Translations under genes and position numbers: made by a program
The notes under the pieces: generated by a model
What the model was told of the DNA's origin: nothing
The model's input: only the letters and a program-made list of their open reading frames with translations
Database searches by the model: none
Shown here: in pieces, positions 47,510 to 57,584 of the stretch
Position numbering within the stretch: the first letter of the stretch is position 1
Layout of the letters: each line of letters starts with the position of its first letter
Assembly (NCBI RefSeq): GCF_016123485.1
Contig: NZ_JADCKQ010000016.1
Coordinates: 1-64,000 of the forward strand
Direction: 5' to 3'
DNA length: 64,000 nt
Source of the DNA: Halocynthiibacter styelae
GTDB taxonomy: Bacteria; Pseudomonadota; Alphaproteobacteria; Rhodobacterales; Rhodobacteraceae

Positions 47510-50280
47510 TGATCTTTGGTTCACTTGGTTTTACTGCCCCATGGGTTCTTCTGGGTCTGTTTGCACTTCCGATCCTCTGGATCCTGCTGCGCGCCGTTCC
47601 CCCGGCCCCTGTGCGCCGTATTTTCCCGGCAGTGGGCCTGCTTCTGGGGCTGAAAGACCGGGACAATCAGGCAGATCGCACGCCCTGGTGGCTGTTGCTT
47701 CTGCGCATGGCTGCGCTGGCCTGTGTGATCCTGGGGTTTGCCGGTCCGGTGCTGAATCCGCAGGACACACGCGAAGGCAATGGCTCGCTTCTGGTGTTGC
47801 TGGATGGCAGCTGGGCTGCGGCCCGCGATTGGGACCGCCAACAGGAAAAACTCGCAACCCTTCTGGCAGAAGCGGGTCGGAATGGTCGCCCCGTTGCCCT
47901 GGCTTCGCTGACCGATCTGCCGCGCGAGGGTTTGACATTCACCAGTGCCGACAATCTGCGCAGCCAGCTTGCCGGGATCACACCCGCCCCCTTTGAACCA
48001 TCCCCGGATAATATTTCAGAATGGGCTGCAGGTCTGGCGGATCAGGACTTTGATACGTTCTGGTTCTCTGATGGTCTGGCCTATGACCACCGCAACGCGC
48101 TTTACACTGCTCTTGCCGCACGCGGCGCGGTGACCATCTTTGAAACCGCACGTCCGCTTTATGGCCTGGAACCGGTTGTCACAGATCAGAACCTGATGCG
48201 GTTAACCCTGCGCCGCCTGGCCGCTGCCGGGGAAGAAGAACTGCATATCAGCGCAATCGGCCCTGATCCCTCGGGACGGGAAGTTGCACTGACAACCGTT
48301 ACCGTAAGTTTTGAAACAGGTGCCGACACGGCCATCGCAGAATTTGCCCTGCAACCCGAACTGCGCAACCGCATCACCCGTTTTACCATTGCTGAACAGG
48401 CCACCGCTGGCGCTGTTACTCTTGTTGGGGACGGGTTGCGCCGACGCGAAGTTGCCCTGATCCGTGGTGCCGATCAGGAAGTGCCCGATTTGCTGGATCC
48501 GCTGCACTATCTTTATAACGCGCTGGAACCACAGACAGATATTCTCCTGGGGCCGGTGGATGATGTCCTGCCTGCAAACCCCGATGTCATGATCCTCGCT
48601 GACATCGCAGACCTTGCACCGCTTGATAAAACCGCAGTGACCGAATGGGTTGAGGCAGGCGGTTTGCTTTTGCGGTTTGCCGGGCCACGCCTCGCCGCCA
48701 GTGATCTGTCGCGTGACACAGAAGACACGCTTATGCCTGTGCGTCTGCGGTCCGGTGGACGATCCCTTGGTGGCACCATGTCCTGGGGGGAACCACGCAG
48801 ACTTCTGCCCTTTGATGACAGTTCGCCCTTTTACGGGCTGACTGTGCCGGATGATGTGTCCGTGACATCACAGGTCGTGGCCCAACCCGGCCCGGAACTG
48901 GCCGACCGCGTGATTGCCGCGCTGGAAGATGGTACACCGCTTGTGACCCGGAAATACCTGGGGCAGGGGCAGGTTGTTCTCTTCCACACCACCGCCAATG
49001 CAGAATGGAGCGATCTCGCCCTTTCCGGCCTGTTCCTGTCAATGCTGGAACGTCTGTCTGTCGCGTCAGGTCGCGTGCAGGATCTGTCCGCTGTTGCCCT
49101 GCCAGGCACAACCTGGCACCCTGATCTGGTTCTTGATGGGTACGGGCGACCTGTGGCTGCAGATGGTTTCGCGGGTGTAGATGGCGCCGTTCTGGCAGAA
49201 CCAACGCCCGCGTCCGATTTGCTTCCGGGGATCTGGCGCAATGGCGATCAGGTGATTGCATTGAACCTTCTGCAGGCGGATCACGTTTTGCGCCCTGCCG
49301 CCTGGCCCGTTTCTGCTCGCATCGAGAGCTATGAAAATGTTCAGGAAAACCCGCTGGCAGGCTGGTTCTTTGGTTTCGGGCTGATCCTGCTTGTGCTGGA
49401 TGTTCTGGCCACTCTTGCGCTGACAGGGCGGGCTGGTTTGCGTGGGGTTGGTTCTGCCTCTGTGATCGTGGGTGGGATCGCTCTGATCCTTTCTCTGCCG
49501 TCCGGGGCAAACGCTCAGAACACTACAGATGACAGTGCCGCTATCATCGCCACATCCGACGTCACTTTCGCCTATGTCATCACGGGAGACCGCGGGGTGG
49601 ATGAAATATCCGAAGCCGGGTTGCGAGGCTTGTCCCGCGTGCTGACCCTGCGGACCTCTGTTGAACCGGCCCTGCCTGTTGGTGTAGATCCGGAAACAGA
49701 TGAACTTGCGTTCTATCCCTTCCTTTACTGGCCGATCACGTCGGAACAACCGGCGCTTTCCAATGAGTCCATCGCACGGCTCAATGCCTATATGCGCACC
49801 GGTGGCATGATCATGTTTGATACCCGCGATGCGGGGCTTGCGGGCAGCAATGGGCCGAACCAGCGCAAATTGCGCGACCTCGCCCGGGGCCTCGATATCC
49901 CGGCGCTGGAACCGGTGCCGGATGATCACGTGTTGACCCGGTCTTTCTACCTGCTTCAGGATTTCCCGGGCCGTCACCGCAGTGACAATATCTGGGTCGA
50001 AGCCGCGCCCCTTGGCGAGGAAGCCACAGAAGGCATGCCGTTTCGCAATCTCAATGATGGCGTGACACCGGTGATTATCGGCGGCAATGACTGGGCTGCG
50101 GCCTGGGCTGTGAATGCGCGCGGGCAATATATGTTGCCTGTGGGGCGTGGGAATGCCGGGCGCTTGCAACGGGAAATGGCTTTGCGCTTTGGCGTCAATC
50201 TGATCATGCATGTGCTGACCGGCAATTATAAATCCGATCAGGTGCATGTGCCTGAACTTCTGGAACGGCTGGGGAACTGA
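47506..50280 (+). CDS. BatA-type N-terminal plus DUF4159 membrane protein
   Basis: A 924-residue membrane protein. Residues 1-90 are an aerotolerance (BatA) N-terminal domain with two helices (FTAPWVLLGLFALPILWILL; WWLLLLRMAALACVILGFAG). A periplasmic region with VWA-like and glutamine-amidotransferase-like folds follows. A transmembrane pair lies near 625-680 (WFFGFGLILLVLDVLATLAL). The C-terminal 220 residues are DUF4159, with FAYVITGDRGVDEISEAGLRGL and GMIMFDTRDAG. I start it at 47506 in the ATGA overlap with the DUF58 gene; the longer frame lies inside that gene. Probably part of a MoxR-driven envelope complex. Confidence 0.9.
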   Translation: MMIFGSLGFTAPWVLLGLFALPILWILLRAVPPAPVRRIFPAVGLLLGLKDRDNQADRTPWWLLLLRMAALACVILGFAGPVLNPQDTREGNGSLLVLLDGSWAAARDWDRQQEKLATLLAEAGRNGRPVALASLTDLPREGLTFTSADNLRSQLAGITPAPFEPSPDNISEWAAGLADQDFDTFWFSDGLAYDHRNALYTALAARGAVTIFETARPLYGLEPVVTDQNLMRLTLRRLAAAGEEELHISAIGPDPSGREVALTTVTVSFETGADTAIAEFALQPELRNRITRFTIAEQATAGAVTLVGDGLRRREVALIRGADQEVPDLLDPLHYLYNALEPQTDILLGPVDDVLPANPDVMILADIADLAPLDKTAVTEWVEAGGLLLRFAGPRLAASDLSRDTEDTLMPVRLRSGGRSLGGTMSWGEPRRLLPFDDSSPFYGLTVPDDVSVTSQVVAQPGPELADRVIAALEDGTPLVTRKYLGQGQVVLFHTTANAEWSDLALSGLFLSMLERLSVASGRVQDLSAVALPGTTWHPDLVLDGYGRPVAADGFAGVDGAVLAEPTPASDLLPGIWRNGDQVIALNLLQADHVLRPAAWPVSARIESYENVQENPLAGWFFGFGLILLVLDVLATLALTGRAGLRGVGSASVIVGGIALILSLPSGANAQNTTDDSAAIIATSDVTFAYVITGDRGVDEISEAGLRGLSRVLTLRTSVEPALPVGVDPETDELAFYPFLYWPITSEQPALSNESIARLNAYMRTGGMIMFDTRDAGLAGSNGPNQRKLRDLARGLDIPALEPVPDDHVLTRSFYLLQDFPGRHRSDNIWVEAAPLGEEATEGMPFRNLNDGVTPVIIGGNDWAAAWAVNARGQYMLPVGRGNAGRLQREMALRFGVNLIMHVLTGNYKSDQVHVPELLERLGN

Positions 50281-50283
50281 TCC

Positions 50284-52362
50284 ATGGTGCAAAGCATTCT
50301 CTTTGATCCTCTCCTGCCACTTCCCCTGGTTATTGCCCTTTCCGTGCTTGCAGGTCTGGCTTTCCTTGTGGCCCTCTGGCGTGGTCTGTCCGGCTGGCAT
50401 CTGCGCGGCGTTTCACTTGCGTTGGTCCTCATTGCAATTCTGAACCCGTCTTTGCAAAGCGAAGAACGCAATCCGCTGAATGATATTGTCCTGGCAATCG
50501 TCGATGATACCGCCAGTCAGCACATCGGCGGGCGCGCAGACCAGACCCGGCAGGCGCTGGCGGAACTGACAGATCTGACAGCGCGTCGCCGGGCCACTGA
50601 TCTGGAAGTCGTGACACTGCCTGACGCCGATGATGGCCGGGGCACATTGCTGGCGGCGACCCTGCGTACAGCCCTTGCAGAGATCCCTGAAAACCGCCTG
50701 GCCGGTGTTGTGGTGATTTCAGATGGGGTGGCGCATGACCTTTCCGCCGACTTACCCCCGTTGACAGATACGCCCCTGCATCTGCTGCAAACCGGAAAAA
50801 CCACTGACCGGGACCGTCGCCTGACGATCAGAAACGCCCCGGGTTTTGCAATCCTGGGGGAAACTGTGGAACTGACCCTGCGGATTGATGATCTGTTTGC
50901 TTCAGAACCTTCACCCAATCGCGATGCCCTGGCCGAACTCACGATTTCTGTCGATGGCGACACGCCTCTGACGTTCAACATACCCGTCGGGCAGGACGTG
51001 ACCCTGCCCATTACGTTGCCACATGGCGGCATGAACACCCTGCAGTTCGCAACACCTTTGCAGGACTGGGAACTGACCGATCGCAACAACGAAACAGTGC
51101 TGCGCATCAACGGTGTGCGGGATCGGCTGCGTGTTCTCCTGGTGTCCGGTGAACCCCATGCAGGCGAACGGGTCTGGCGCAACCTGTTGAAATCCGACAC
51201 CTCCGTTGACCTTGTGCATTTCACCATCCTGCGCTCTGCCAACAAAAGCGACAATGTCCCGCCCGATGAACTTGCGCTGATCGCGTTTCCAACCCGGGAT
51301 CTCTTCATCAACAAGATCAGTGAATTCGATCTGATCATCTTTGATCGCTACAAACGGCGGGGCATTCTGCCGGGCAGCTATTTCGATTCTGTACGCGATT
51401 ACGTGTTGCAAGGCGGTGCTGTCCTTGTCTCTGCCGGGCCGGATTATGCCTCTGTCGACAGCCTCTGGTATTCGTCACTGTCCGATATTCTGCCGGGCGG
51501 GCCAACTGGCCAGGTGGTGGAACGTGGCTTTCATCCCGCAATAACTGACCTTGGCGCACGCCATCCAGTGACCCGCGATCTTGATGCGGGCATTCAGGAC
51601 GACAGACCACCCTGGGGCCGCTGGCTGCGTCAGACGGAACTGACGGCGCGCAGCGATGTGCAGACCATCCTGACCGGCGCTGACGAGACCCCGCTTTTGC
51701 TGCTTGATCGCGCCGGGGAAGGCCGTGTGGCCCTGCTTGGATCTGACCAAAGCTGGCTTTGGGCGCGGGGCTATGAAGGTGGCGGCCCGCAGGCGGAACT
51801 TCTGCGTCGTCTTGCGCATTGGATGATGAAAGAACCGGAGCTGGAAGAAGAACGCCTCTACGCTATTCCCCGCGCGCAATCTATGCAGATCATCCATCAG
51901 ACATTGTCGGATGAAGGGGCAGAGGTTGAGGTGACAACACCTGGCGGTGAGGTTATCAGCCTGCCGCTGGAAGAACGCAGTCCCGGGCATTTCGCAACGG
52001 ATTGGACCGCGCCTGAACCGGGGCTTTATCGCCTGCGGTCCGGGAGTGCCGAAAGCGTTGTGGCGCTTGGCCCCGCCGCACCGCGCGAATTTGTCAATAC
52101 CATTGCAACGGCAGAAATTCTGACGCCTCTTATCGCACCTGGCAAAGGCGCGGCCTTCCGTGTTGAAGATGGCCTGCCATCCCTGCGCACGATCCGCGAA
52201 GGACGCCCGGCATCTGGGCGTAACTGGATGGGATTTCTGCGCCGGGAGGCAAGTCAGACCACCGATATCATTCTGATGCCGCTTCTGCCTTTCTGGGCCT
52301 GGCTTCTGCTGATCGCAGGCTTCAGTTGCGGGGCCTGGCTGTATGAAGGGCGCAGAAACTAA
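50284..52362 (+). CDS. Large membrane protein of the MoxR operon
   Basis: A 692-residue protein with N-terminal helices (about 12-30 and 38-58) and a C-terminal helix (FWAWLLLIAGFSCGAWLYEG) after a large periplasmic region. The periplasmic part begins with a VWA-like strand NDIVLAIVDDTASQHIG. It also contains a glutamine-amidotransferase-like segment around ILPGSYFDSVRDYVLQGGAVLVSAGPDY. It begins 3 bp after the DUF4159 gene. Proteins of this type end MoxR/DUF58/BatA operons in Alphaproteobacteria. The complex may respond to envelope stress; evidence is contextual. Confidence 0.88.
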   Translation: MVQSILFDPLLPLPLVIALSVLAGLAFLVALWRGLSGWHLRGVSLALVLIAILNPSLQSEERNPLNDIVLAIVDDTASQHIGGRADQTRQALAELTDLTARRRATDLEVVTLPDADDGRGTLLAATLRTALAEIPENRLAGVVVISDGVAHDLSADLPPLTDTPLHLLQTGKTTDRDRRLTIRNAPGFAILGETVELTLRIDDLFASEPSPNRDALAELTISVDGDTPLTFNIPVGQDVTLPITLPHGGMNTLQFATPLQDWELTDRNNETVLRINGVRDRLRVLLVSGEPHAGERVWRNLLKSDTSVDLVHFTILRSANKSDNVPPDELALIAFPTRDLFINKISEFDLIIFDRYKRRGILPGSYFDSVRDYVLQGGAVLVSAGPDYASVDSLWYSSLSDILPGGPTGQVVERGFHPAITDLGARHPVTRDLDAGIQDDRPPWGRWLRQTELTARSDVQTILTGADETPLLLLDRAGEGRVALLGSDQSWLWARGYEGGGPQAELLRRLAHWMMKEPELEEERLYAIPRAQSMQIIHQTLSDEGAEVEVTTPGGEVISLPLEERSPGHFATDWTAPEPGLYRLRSGSAESVVALGPAAPREFVNTIATAEILTPLIAPGKGAAFRVEDGLPSLRTIREGRPASGRNWMGFLRREASQTTDIILMPLLPFWAWLLLIAGFSCGAWLYEGRRN

Positions 52363-52392
52363 CCCCGGATCAGGTTTTCTGACCGGTAAGCC

Positions 52393-52423
52393 TTGACCTT
52401 CCTGTTACTGGAAGGTCTATGTG
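52393..52423 (+). promoter_or_regulatory. CueR-controlled copA promoter with 19-bp spacer
   Basis: The -35 box TTGACC (52393-52398) and -10 box TATGTG (52418-52423) are separated by 19 bp. The spacer region contains the dyad ACCTTCC-TGTTACT-GGAAGGT. Over-long spacers with such a dyad are the hallmark of MerR/CueR activation by DNA distortion. The GTG at 52421 lies inside the -10 box, so copA must start at 52451. Confidence 0.9.
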
Positions 52424-52450
52424 ACGCCTGTAACCGCTGCTGAGGCCATC

Positions 52451-54799
52451 ATGACCGATTCCGACCAGATCCACGTTCCAACCCCTGCCATCCTGGATGT
52501 TTCCGGGCTCTCCTGTGCAAGCTGTGTCGGGCGGGTGCAACGGGCGCTGGATGCGTCTGACCTTGTGCACTCTGCACGGGTGAACCTCGCAACCCACAGC
52601 GCAGTTGTTGACCTGGCCGAGGGCGCGGATGGCAAGGACGTCGCTGATCTGGTGACCGCTGCGGGCTATGCAGCCACCCTGCGCGAAGAAGGTGACAATG
52701 CCCCGGCACAGCAGAATGAAAGCGCCGCTTATCGCCGCAATTTCCTGATCGCGGCCATCCTGACCCTGCCGGTGTTTGTCCTGGAAATGGGGGCACATGC
52801 CTTCCCGCAGTTTCACCATTACCTGGGCGCAACCCTGGGCCATGACAACAGCCGATATATCCAGTTTGTCCTGACCGCCCTTGTGCTGATCTGGCCGGGG
52901 CGTGGGTTTTACCTGAAAGGCGTGCCTGCGCTGCTGGCGGGCCGGCCTGAGATGAACTCGCTTGTCAGTCTCGGTACATTTGCCGCCTTCAGCTATTCGG
53001 TTGTAGCCACTTTCGCCGCCTCTCTGCTACCCGCTGGTGCCGATAACGTCTATTTTGAGGCTGCCGCTGTGATCATCGTGCTGATCCTTCTGGGCCGTTG
53101 GCTGGAAGCCCGTGCCAAAGGCCAGGCGGGCGCGGCGATTGCCCGCCTGCTGGAACTGCAACCCGCCACGGCACGCATCGAAACTGAGGGGCAGATCAAG
53201 GACATTCCCACTGCCGCGATCCTGCCCGGTGACATCATCCATATCCGTCCCGGCGAACGCTTTGCTGTTGACGGTGTGGTTCTGCGCGGACGCGGCTTTG
53301 CCGATGAAAGTATGCTGACGGGCGAAGCCCTTCCCGTGGCCAAAGAAGAAGGCGCGCCAGTCACTTCCGGTACGCTGAATGGCGCGTCCGCCCTTGTCAT
53401 GCAGGCGGAACGTGTCGGGCGCGATACGGTGTTGGCCGGGATCATCCGCCTGGTGGATGAAGCCCAGGCCACAAAACTGCCCATCGAAAACCTGGTCGAT
53501 CGCATCACCCGCATCTTTGTGCCGGTGGTACTGGTCCTGGCTGTGATCGCCGGGCTGGCCTGGTTGTTCTTCGGGCCGGAACCGTCCCTGTCTCATGCGC
53601 TTGTTGCCATGGTGTCTGTCCTGATTATCGCCTGCCCCTGTGCCATGGGGCTTGCGGTGCCTGTGTCTATCATGGTCGCCAGCGGGCGCGGTGCGGAACT
53701 GGGCGTGCTTTTGCGCAAAGGGGATGCCTTGCAGCGCATGGAAAACATCCACACGGTCTGTTTTGACAAAACCGGCACGCTGACCATCGGGCGACCGGAA
53801 CTCAGCGGGCTGGCGATTGCTGCTGGCTTTGAACATGACAAAGTGCTGCGCCTGATGGCCGGGGCTGAAGCCACGTCTGAACATCCGCTTGCCGGGGCTG
53901 TGCTGCGCGCTGCGGAAGAACGTGGGATTGAACCAGGCCTGAACCTTGATATGGAAGCCCTGCCGGGATCCGGTCTGCGCGCTCTTGTGGATGGCCGTCG
54001 GGTGCTGATCGGGAATGAAGCCCTGATGCAGGCGGAAGGCATCGACTTTACCCCCCTGCAACCCTCTGTAAAAGGTTTCGTGGCCGAGGCGCAATCCGTG
54101 ATCTTTGTCGCCGTGGATGGCCTGGCCGCCGCCGTCAGCGCAATCGCGGATCAGATCCGCCCGGAAAGCTACAATGTCATCACAACTCTGAAAGCCAGAG
54201 GCATCCGCATCGCCATGGTCACGGGCGACGCAAAGCCCGCAGCGGACGCCGTGGCAAAACTGTTGCGTGTGGATCAGGTCTATGCACAAACCCTGCCCGG
54301 TGAAAAAGCGGATGTGGTGCAATCCCTGCAAGCCGACGGGCCTGTGGCCTTTGTTGGTGACGGGATCAATGATGCGCCAGCACTTGCCTCTGCTGACATT
54401 GGCATTGCCATGGGCGGCGGCAATAACGTCGCAACCGAAGCCGGTGACATCATCCTGGCAAGTGGTTCCCCTGCAGGGGTTGTCACCGCCTATGAACTGT
54501 CACGCAAAACTATGCGTAACATCCGTCAGAACCTGGTCTGGGCCTTTGGCTATAACGTGCTGCTGATCCCGGTCGCCATGGGCGCACTGTACCCGTTCAC
54601 CGGCATGCTTCTGTCACCGGCACTTGGGGCAGGGGCCATGGCATTGTCCAGTGTGCTGGTGGTTAGCAACGCCCTGCGCCTGCGCCGGGTAGGATCCCCT
54701 GCACCAGCAACGCAAACTGCCTCCCCCGCACCACAGGTCACCACACCCAAAGCTCCTGAAAAACCAGCCTCCTGCTGTGGCGGGAAAACCGCATCATGA
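52451..54799 (+). CDS. copA: Copper-exporting P1B-type ATPase CopA
   Basis: A 782-residue heavy-metal P-type ATPase. It has one N-terminal metal-binding HMA domain (SGLSCASCVGRV, CxxC), eight membrane segments, and the transport-site motif IIACPCAMGLAVPVS (CPC). The phosphorylation site is FDKTGTLT, the ATP-binding site includes SEHPLAGAVL, and the hinge is VGDGINDAPALASADIGIAMG. The C-terminus carries SCCGGK, a likely extra copper-binding tail. It exports Cu(I) from the cytoplasm. The start is fixed by the promoter and by GAGG 7 bp upstream. It overlaps cueR by 4 bp. Confidence 0.97.
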   Translation: MTDSDQIHVPTPAILDVSGLSCASCVGRVQRALDASDLVHSARVNLATHSAVVDLAEGADGKDVADLVTAAGYAATLREEGDNAPAQQNESAAYRRNFLIAAILTLPVFVLEMGAHAFPQFHHYLGATLGHDNSRYIQFVLTALVLIWPGRGFYLKGVPALLAGRPEMNSLVSLGTFAAFSYSVVATFAASLLPAGADNVYFEAAAVIIVLILLGRWLEARAKGQAGAAIARLLELQPATARIETEGQIKDIPTAAILPGDIIHIRPGERFAVDGVVLRGRGFADESMLTGEALPVAKEEGAPVTSGTLNGASALVMQAERVGRDTVLAGIIRLVDEAQATKLPIENLVDRITRIFVPVVLVLAVIAGLAWLFFGPEPSLSHALVAMVSVLIIACPCAMGLAVPVSIMVASGRGAELGVLLRKGDALQRMENIHTVCFDKTGTLTIGRPELSGLAIAAGFEHDKVLRLMAGAEATSEHPLAGAVLRAAEERGIEPGLNLDMEALPGSGLRALVDGRRVLIGNEALMQAEGIDFTPLQPSVKGFVAEAQSVIFVAVDGLAAAVSAIADQIRPESYNVITTLKARGIRIAMVTGDAKPAADAVAKLLRVDQVYAQTLPGEKADVVQSLQADGPVAFVGDGINDAPALASADIGIAMGGGNNVATEAGDIILASGSPAGVVTAYELSRKTMRNIRQNLVWAFGYNVLLIPVAMGALYPFTGMLLSPALGAGAMALSSVLVVSNALRLRRVGSPAPATQTASPAPQVTTPKAPEKPASCCGGKTAS

Positions 54800-55191
54800 A
54801 CATTCAGGGCGCATCAGAAAAGACGGGCCTGCCCGCGAAAACCATCCGTTACTATGAGGACATCGGGCTTATTCAGCCGGACCGTGCCGCAAATGGCTAT
54901 CGCCACTTCAGTACCCGCGATCTGCACAATCTGACATTCCTCGCCCGTGCCCGTGCGCTTGGCTTCACTATTGAAGACTGCCGCGCGCTTCTGGGTCTCT
55001 ATGAAGACGAAAGCCGCGCCAGCGCCGAGGTCAAAACAATCGCCCAAAAGCACCTGCAGGCGATTGAGGAAAAGATCCGCGACCTTCAGACCATGCGCGA
55101 AACCCTGTCAGATCTCGTGACCTCCTGTCACGGCGACAACCGCCCGGATTGCCCGATCCTCAGCGATCTTGGCGGCAGCTCCCGCGATTGA
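54796..55191 (+). CDS. cueR: CueR-type copper-responsive MerR regulator
   Basis: A 131-residue MerR-family activator. The HTH is ASEKTGLPAKTIRYYEDIGLI, followed by the coiled-coil dimer helix. The metal-binding loop is CHGDNRPDCPI (about residues 112-122), matching the two cysteines of CueR that bind Cu(I). It activates copA from the promoter at 52393-52423, and being downstream of copA it forms a positive feedback loop. Confidence 0.96.
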   Translation: MNIQGASEKTGLPAKTIRYYEDIGLIQPDRAANGYRHFSTRDLHNLTFLARARALGFTIEDCRALLGLYEDESRASAEVKTIAQKHLQAIEEKIRDLQTMRETLSDLVTSCHGDNRPDCPILSDLGGSSRD

Positions 55192-55317
55192 CCGGATTTG
55201 TCGCAGTTTCCCTGCGTCAGCGCGTGAAAGATATTCCCAGGCGAAATGTTAGCGTGTAACAAACAGCAGAGCCCGGTCAGTCCGGGAACGCGGATTACAT
55301 AATGCGGGGAGCAAGGC

Positions 55318-56820
55318 ATGAGCGGCTATATTCTGGCGATTGATCAGGGAACAACATCCACACGGGCGATTATTTTCCGCACCGGGGAAAACGGCCTGCC
55401 GGAACCTGTTCAGACCGCTCAGGAAGAATTCCCGCAACATTTCCCGGCCTCTGGCCTTGTGGAACACAATCCCGAAGATCTCTGGGAAACCACGATCCGC
55501 ACCTGTCGCGATGCGATTGCCGCCGCCGGGATCAGCGCCGCTGATCTGGCCGGGATCGGGATCACGAACCAGCGCGAAACCACAGTGGTCTGGGACAAAA
55601 ACACCGGCCTGCCCGTGCATAACGCCATTGTCTGGCAGGACCGCCGCACGGCAGACTATTGCGACAGCCTGCGCGACGCCGGGCTTGAGGATCAGATCAC
55701 CGCAAAAACCGGTCTTCTGGCGGATCCTTACTTCAGCGCGACCAAACTGCGCTGGATTCTTGAGAATACCGAAGGTGCACGGGATAAGGCCGAGGCCGGC
55801 GATCTGCTGTTTGGCACGGTTGATACGTTCCTGATCTGGCGTCTCACCGGTGGCCGTTCCCATGTGACCGATGCGACCAACGCCGCCCGCACCATGCTTT
55901 ATAACATTCAGGACGGGTGCTGGGACGCGGACCTGCTGAAACTCTTCGATATTCCGGCGTCCATGCTGCCAGAGGTTCTGGATTGCGCTGCTGATTTTGG
56001 TGTGACGGGCCCACATGTGTTTGATGGCACGCCCGTACCGATCCTTGGTGTGGCCGGGGATCAGCAGGCGGCAACCGTCGGCCAGGCCTGTTTTGCACCG
56101 GGCATGATGAAATCCACCTATGGCACGGGCTGCTTTGCCCTGATGAACACCGGCGACACCCCGGTACTTTCAGAAAACCGCCTGCTGACAACCATTGCCT
56201 ATCAGCTGAACGGAAAGCCTGCCTATGCGCTGGAAGGCTCAATTTTTATCGCGGGCGCAGTTGTGCAATGGCTGCGTGACGGGTTGCAGATGATCGGGGA
56301 TGCCACCGAAGCGCAGCCCCTCGCTGAATCCGCCGATCCCGAAGCTGTGCTGACATTTGTGCCCGCCTTCACCGGTCTTGGCGCCCCTTACTGGAATGCC
56401 GAATGCCGTGGTGCGATCTTCGGATTGACCCGCGGTTCCGGCCCGGCAGAAATCGCCCAGGCCGCCCTGCAAAGCGTCGCTTTCCAGACCCGTGATCTTG
56501 TGCAGGCCATGCAGGCGGACTGGGAAGGCGCGGGCGGTGAAACTGTACTGCGTGTGGATGGTGGCATGGCCAACAGCGACTGGACGATGCAGGCGTTGGC
56601 CAATCAGCTTCAGGCACCGGTTGATCGTCCGATCGTCACAGAAACCACCGCGCTGGGCGTGGCCTGGCTTGCGGGCATGCAGGCCGGCATCTGCCCCGGC
56701 CCCGAAGAGTTCAGCCAGACCTGGGCGCTGGATCAGCGCTTTGAACCGCAACAGGACGCAGCAGGTGCAGACACAGACTACGCCCGCTGGCAGGATGCGG
56801 TGAACCGGCTGATTACGTAA
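55318..56820 (+). CDS. glpK: Glycerol kinase
   Basis: A 500-residue FGGY-family kinase that phosphorylates glycerol to sn-glycerol 3-phosphate. The ATP/phosphate motif [14 protein letters not shown] is at the N-terminus; [28 protein letters not shown] and [21 protein letters not shown] (split across the FGGY signatures) identify GlpK. RBS GGGGAGCAAGGC. No glpF, glpD or glpR lies beside it, so it appears as an orphan here. Confidence 0.97.
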   Translation: MSGYILAIDQGTTSTRAIIFRTGENGLPEPVQTAQEEFPQHFPASGLVEHNPEDLWETTIRTCRDAIAAAGISAADLAGIGITNQRETTVVWDKNTGLPVHNAIVWQDRRTADYCDSLRDAGLEDQITAKTGLLADPYFSATKLRWILENTEGARDKAEAGDLLFGTVDTFLIWRLTGGRSHVTDATNAARTMLYNIQDGCWDADLLKLFDIPASMLPEVLDCAADFGVTGPHVFDGTPVPILGVAGDQQAATVGQACFAPGMMKSTYGTGCFALMNTGDTPVLSENRLLTTIAYQLNGKPAYALEGSIFIAGAVVQWLRDGLQMIGDATEAQPLAESADPEAVLTFVPAFTGLGAPYWNAECRGAIFGLTRGSGPAEIAQAALQSVAFQTRDLVQAMQADWEGAGGETVLRVDGGMANSDWTMQALANQLQAPVDRPIVTETTALGVAWLAGMQAGICPGPEEFSQTWALDQRFEPQQDAAGADTDYARWQDAVNRLIT

Positions 56821-56893
56821 GATACCCAAGATGGTCCCTCGGCAAAACCTCAGGCCGCTTCGGAGTTATGTCTAATGCGCTTAGGTTTAATCC

Positions 56894-57496
56894 ATGACTG
56901 ATGATATATTTAAATTTCGCGACCAATTCATATCGCAAGTTGCCCGGGTTTTTGAAAGCGAGGGCTGGAGCATGTGTTTCTATAAAAGCGAAGGTTATTG
57001 GGATTTCAAATGGTCTCTGACTGAAGTTGATGTGTCAGTCCTGTTTTCCGGACAAGACATAAGGCAGTTGACCACCAAGCCACGGCTGAGCCTTCATGCG
57101 GGTGTAAGTAAGCCAGAACTCGACAGCATAAAAAATACCATCATGCCCCCAATTAAGGGGGGTGAGCCTCAATCTGTAGTTCTTGCTGGGTTGACAGCAG
57201 AAGAGAAAATCCCGCTCTCGGAAGAGCGGTATGATGCCTTCATCAGAGGACTTTCGGGGATGCTGGTAAAATGGGGAGAAGCACAGGACATTGAGGCTGG
57301 TGTTGCAGGTTTCACGAAGCCTTGGCGGACTGAGCAGCAATTATGTCATCTGGCGGCATTGGCGTATGTCGGGGATTTCAACACGCTAATGGACTATCAG
57401 GAAATGTTCAAATCTGGCAAACGTGCGAACTTCTACCCTTACATTACACCTGAAATGATAGATCGCGCGGTCGATATCGCCATCGAAAGAGCGTGA
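56894..57496 (+). CDS. Hypothetical protein, 200 aa
   Basis: A 200-residue soluble protein of unrecognised family. Residues 10-80 look like a beta-rich module (GWSMCFYKSEGYWDFKW, VDVSVLFSGQDI), and the C-terminal 90 residues are helical (TEQQLCHLAALAYVGDFNTLMDYQEMF, PEMIDRAVDIAIERA). There is no signal peptide. Its GC is lower than that of glpK and copA, so it may have arrived separately. Function unknown. Confidence 0.7.
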   Translation: MTDDIFKFRDQFISQVARVFESEGWSMCFYKSEGYWDFKWSLTEVDVSVLFSGQDIRQLTTKPRLSLHAGVSKPELDSIKNTIMPPIKGGEPQSVVLAGLTAEEKIPLSEERYDAFIRGLSGMLVKWGEAQDIEAGVAGFTKPWRTEQQLCHLAALAYVGDFNTLMDYQEMFKSGKRANFYPYITPEMIDRAVDIAIERA

Positions 57497-57584
57497 TGAG
57501 ACTACTTGGCGCTACCGATGGGAAATACTGACGCAGCCCTCCCCTCAGTCAGGGCAGGCCTCCGCATGTCACGCAGGCACGGAA

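Noticed and set aside
49066-50400. 444-codon frame antisense to the DUF4159 gene
   Set aside because: High-GC coding sequence commonly leaves the opposite strand open; composition is unlike a protein and the sense gene is clear.
52421-52450. Upstream GTG start for copA
   Set aside because: It lies inside the -10 box of the CueR promoter; ATG 52451 has a ribosome-binding site and matches CopA N-termini.
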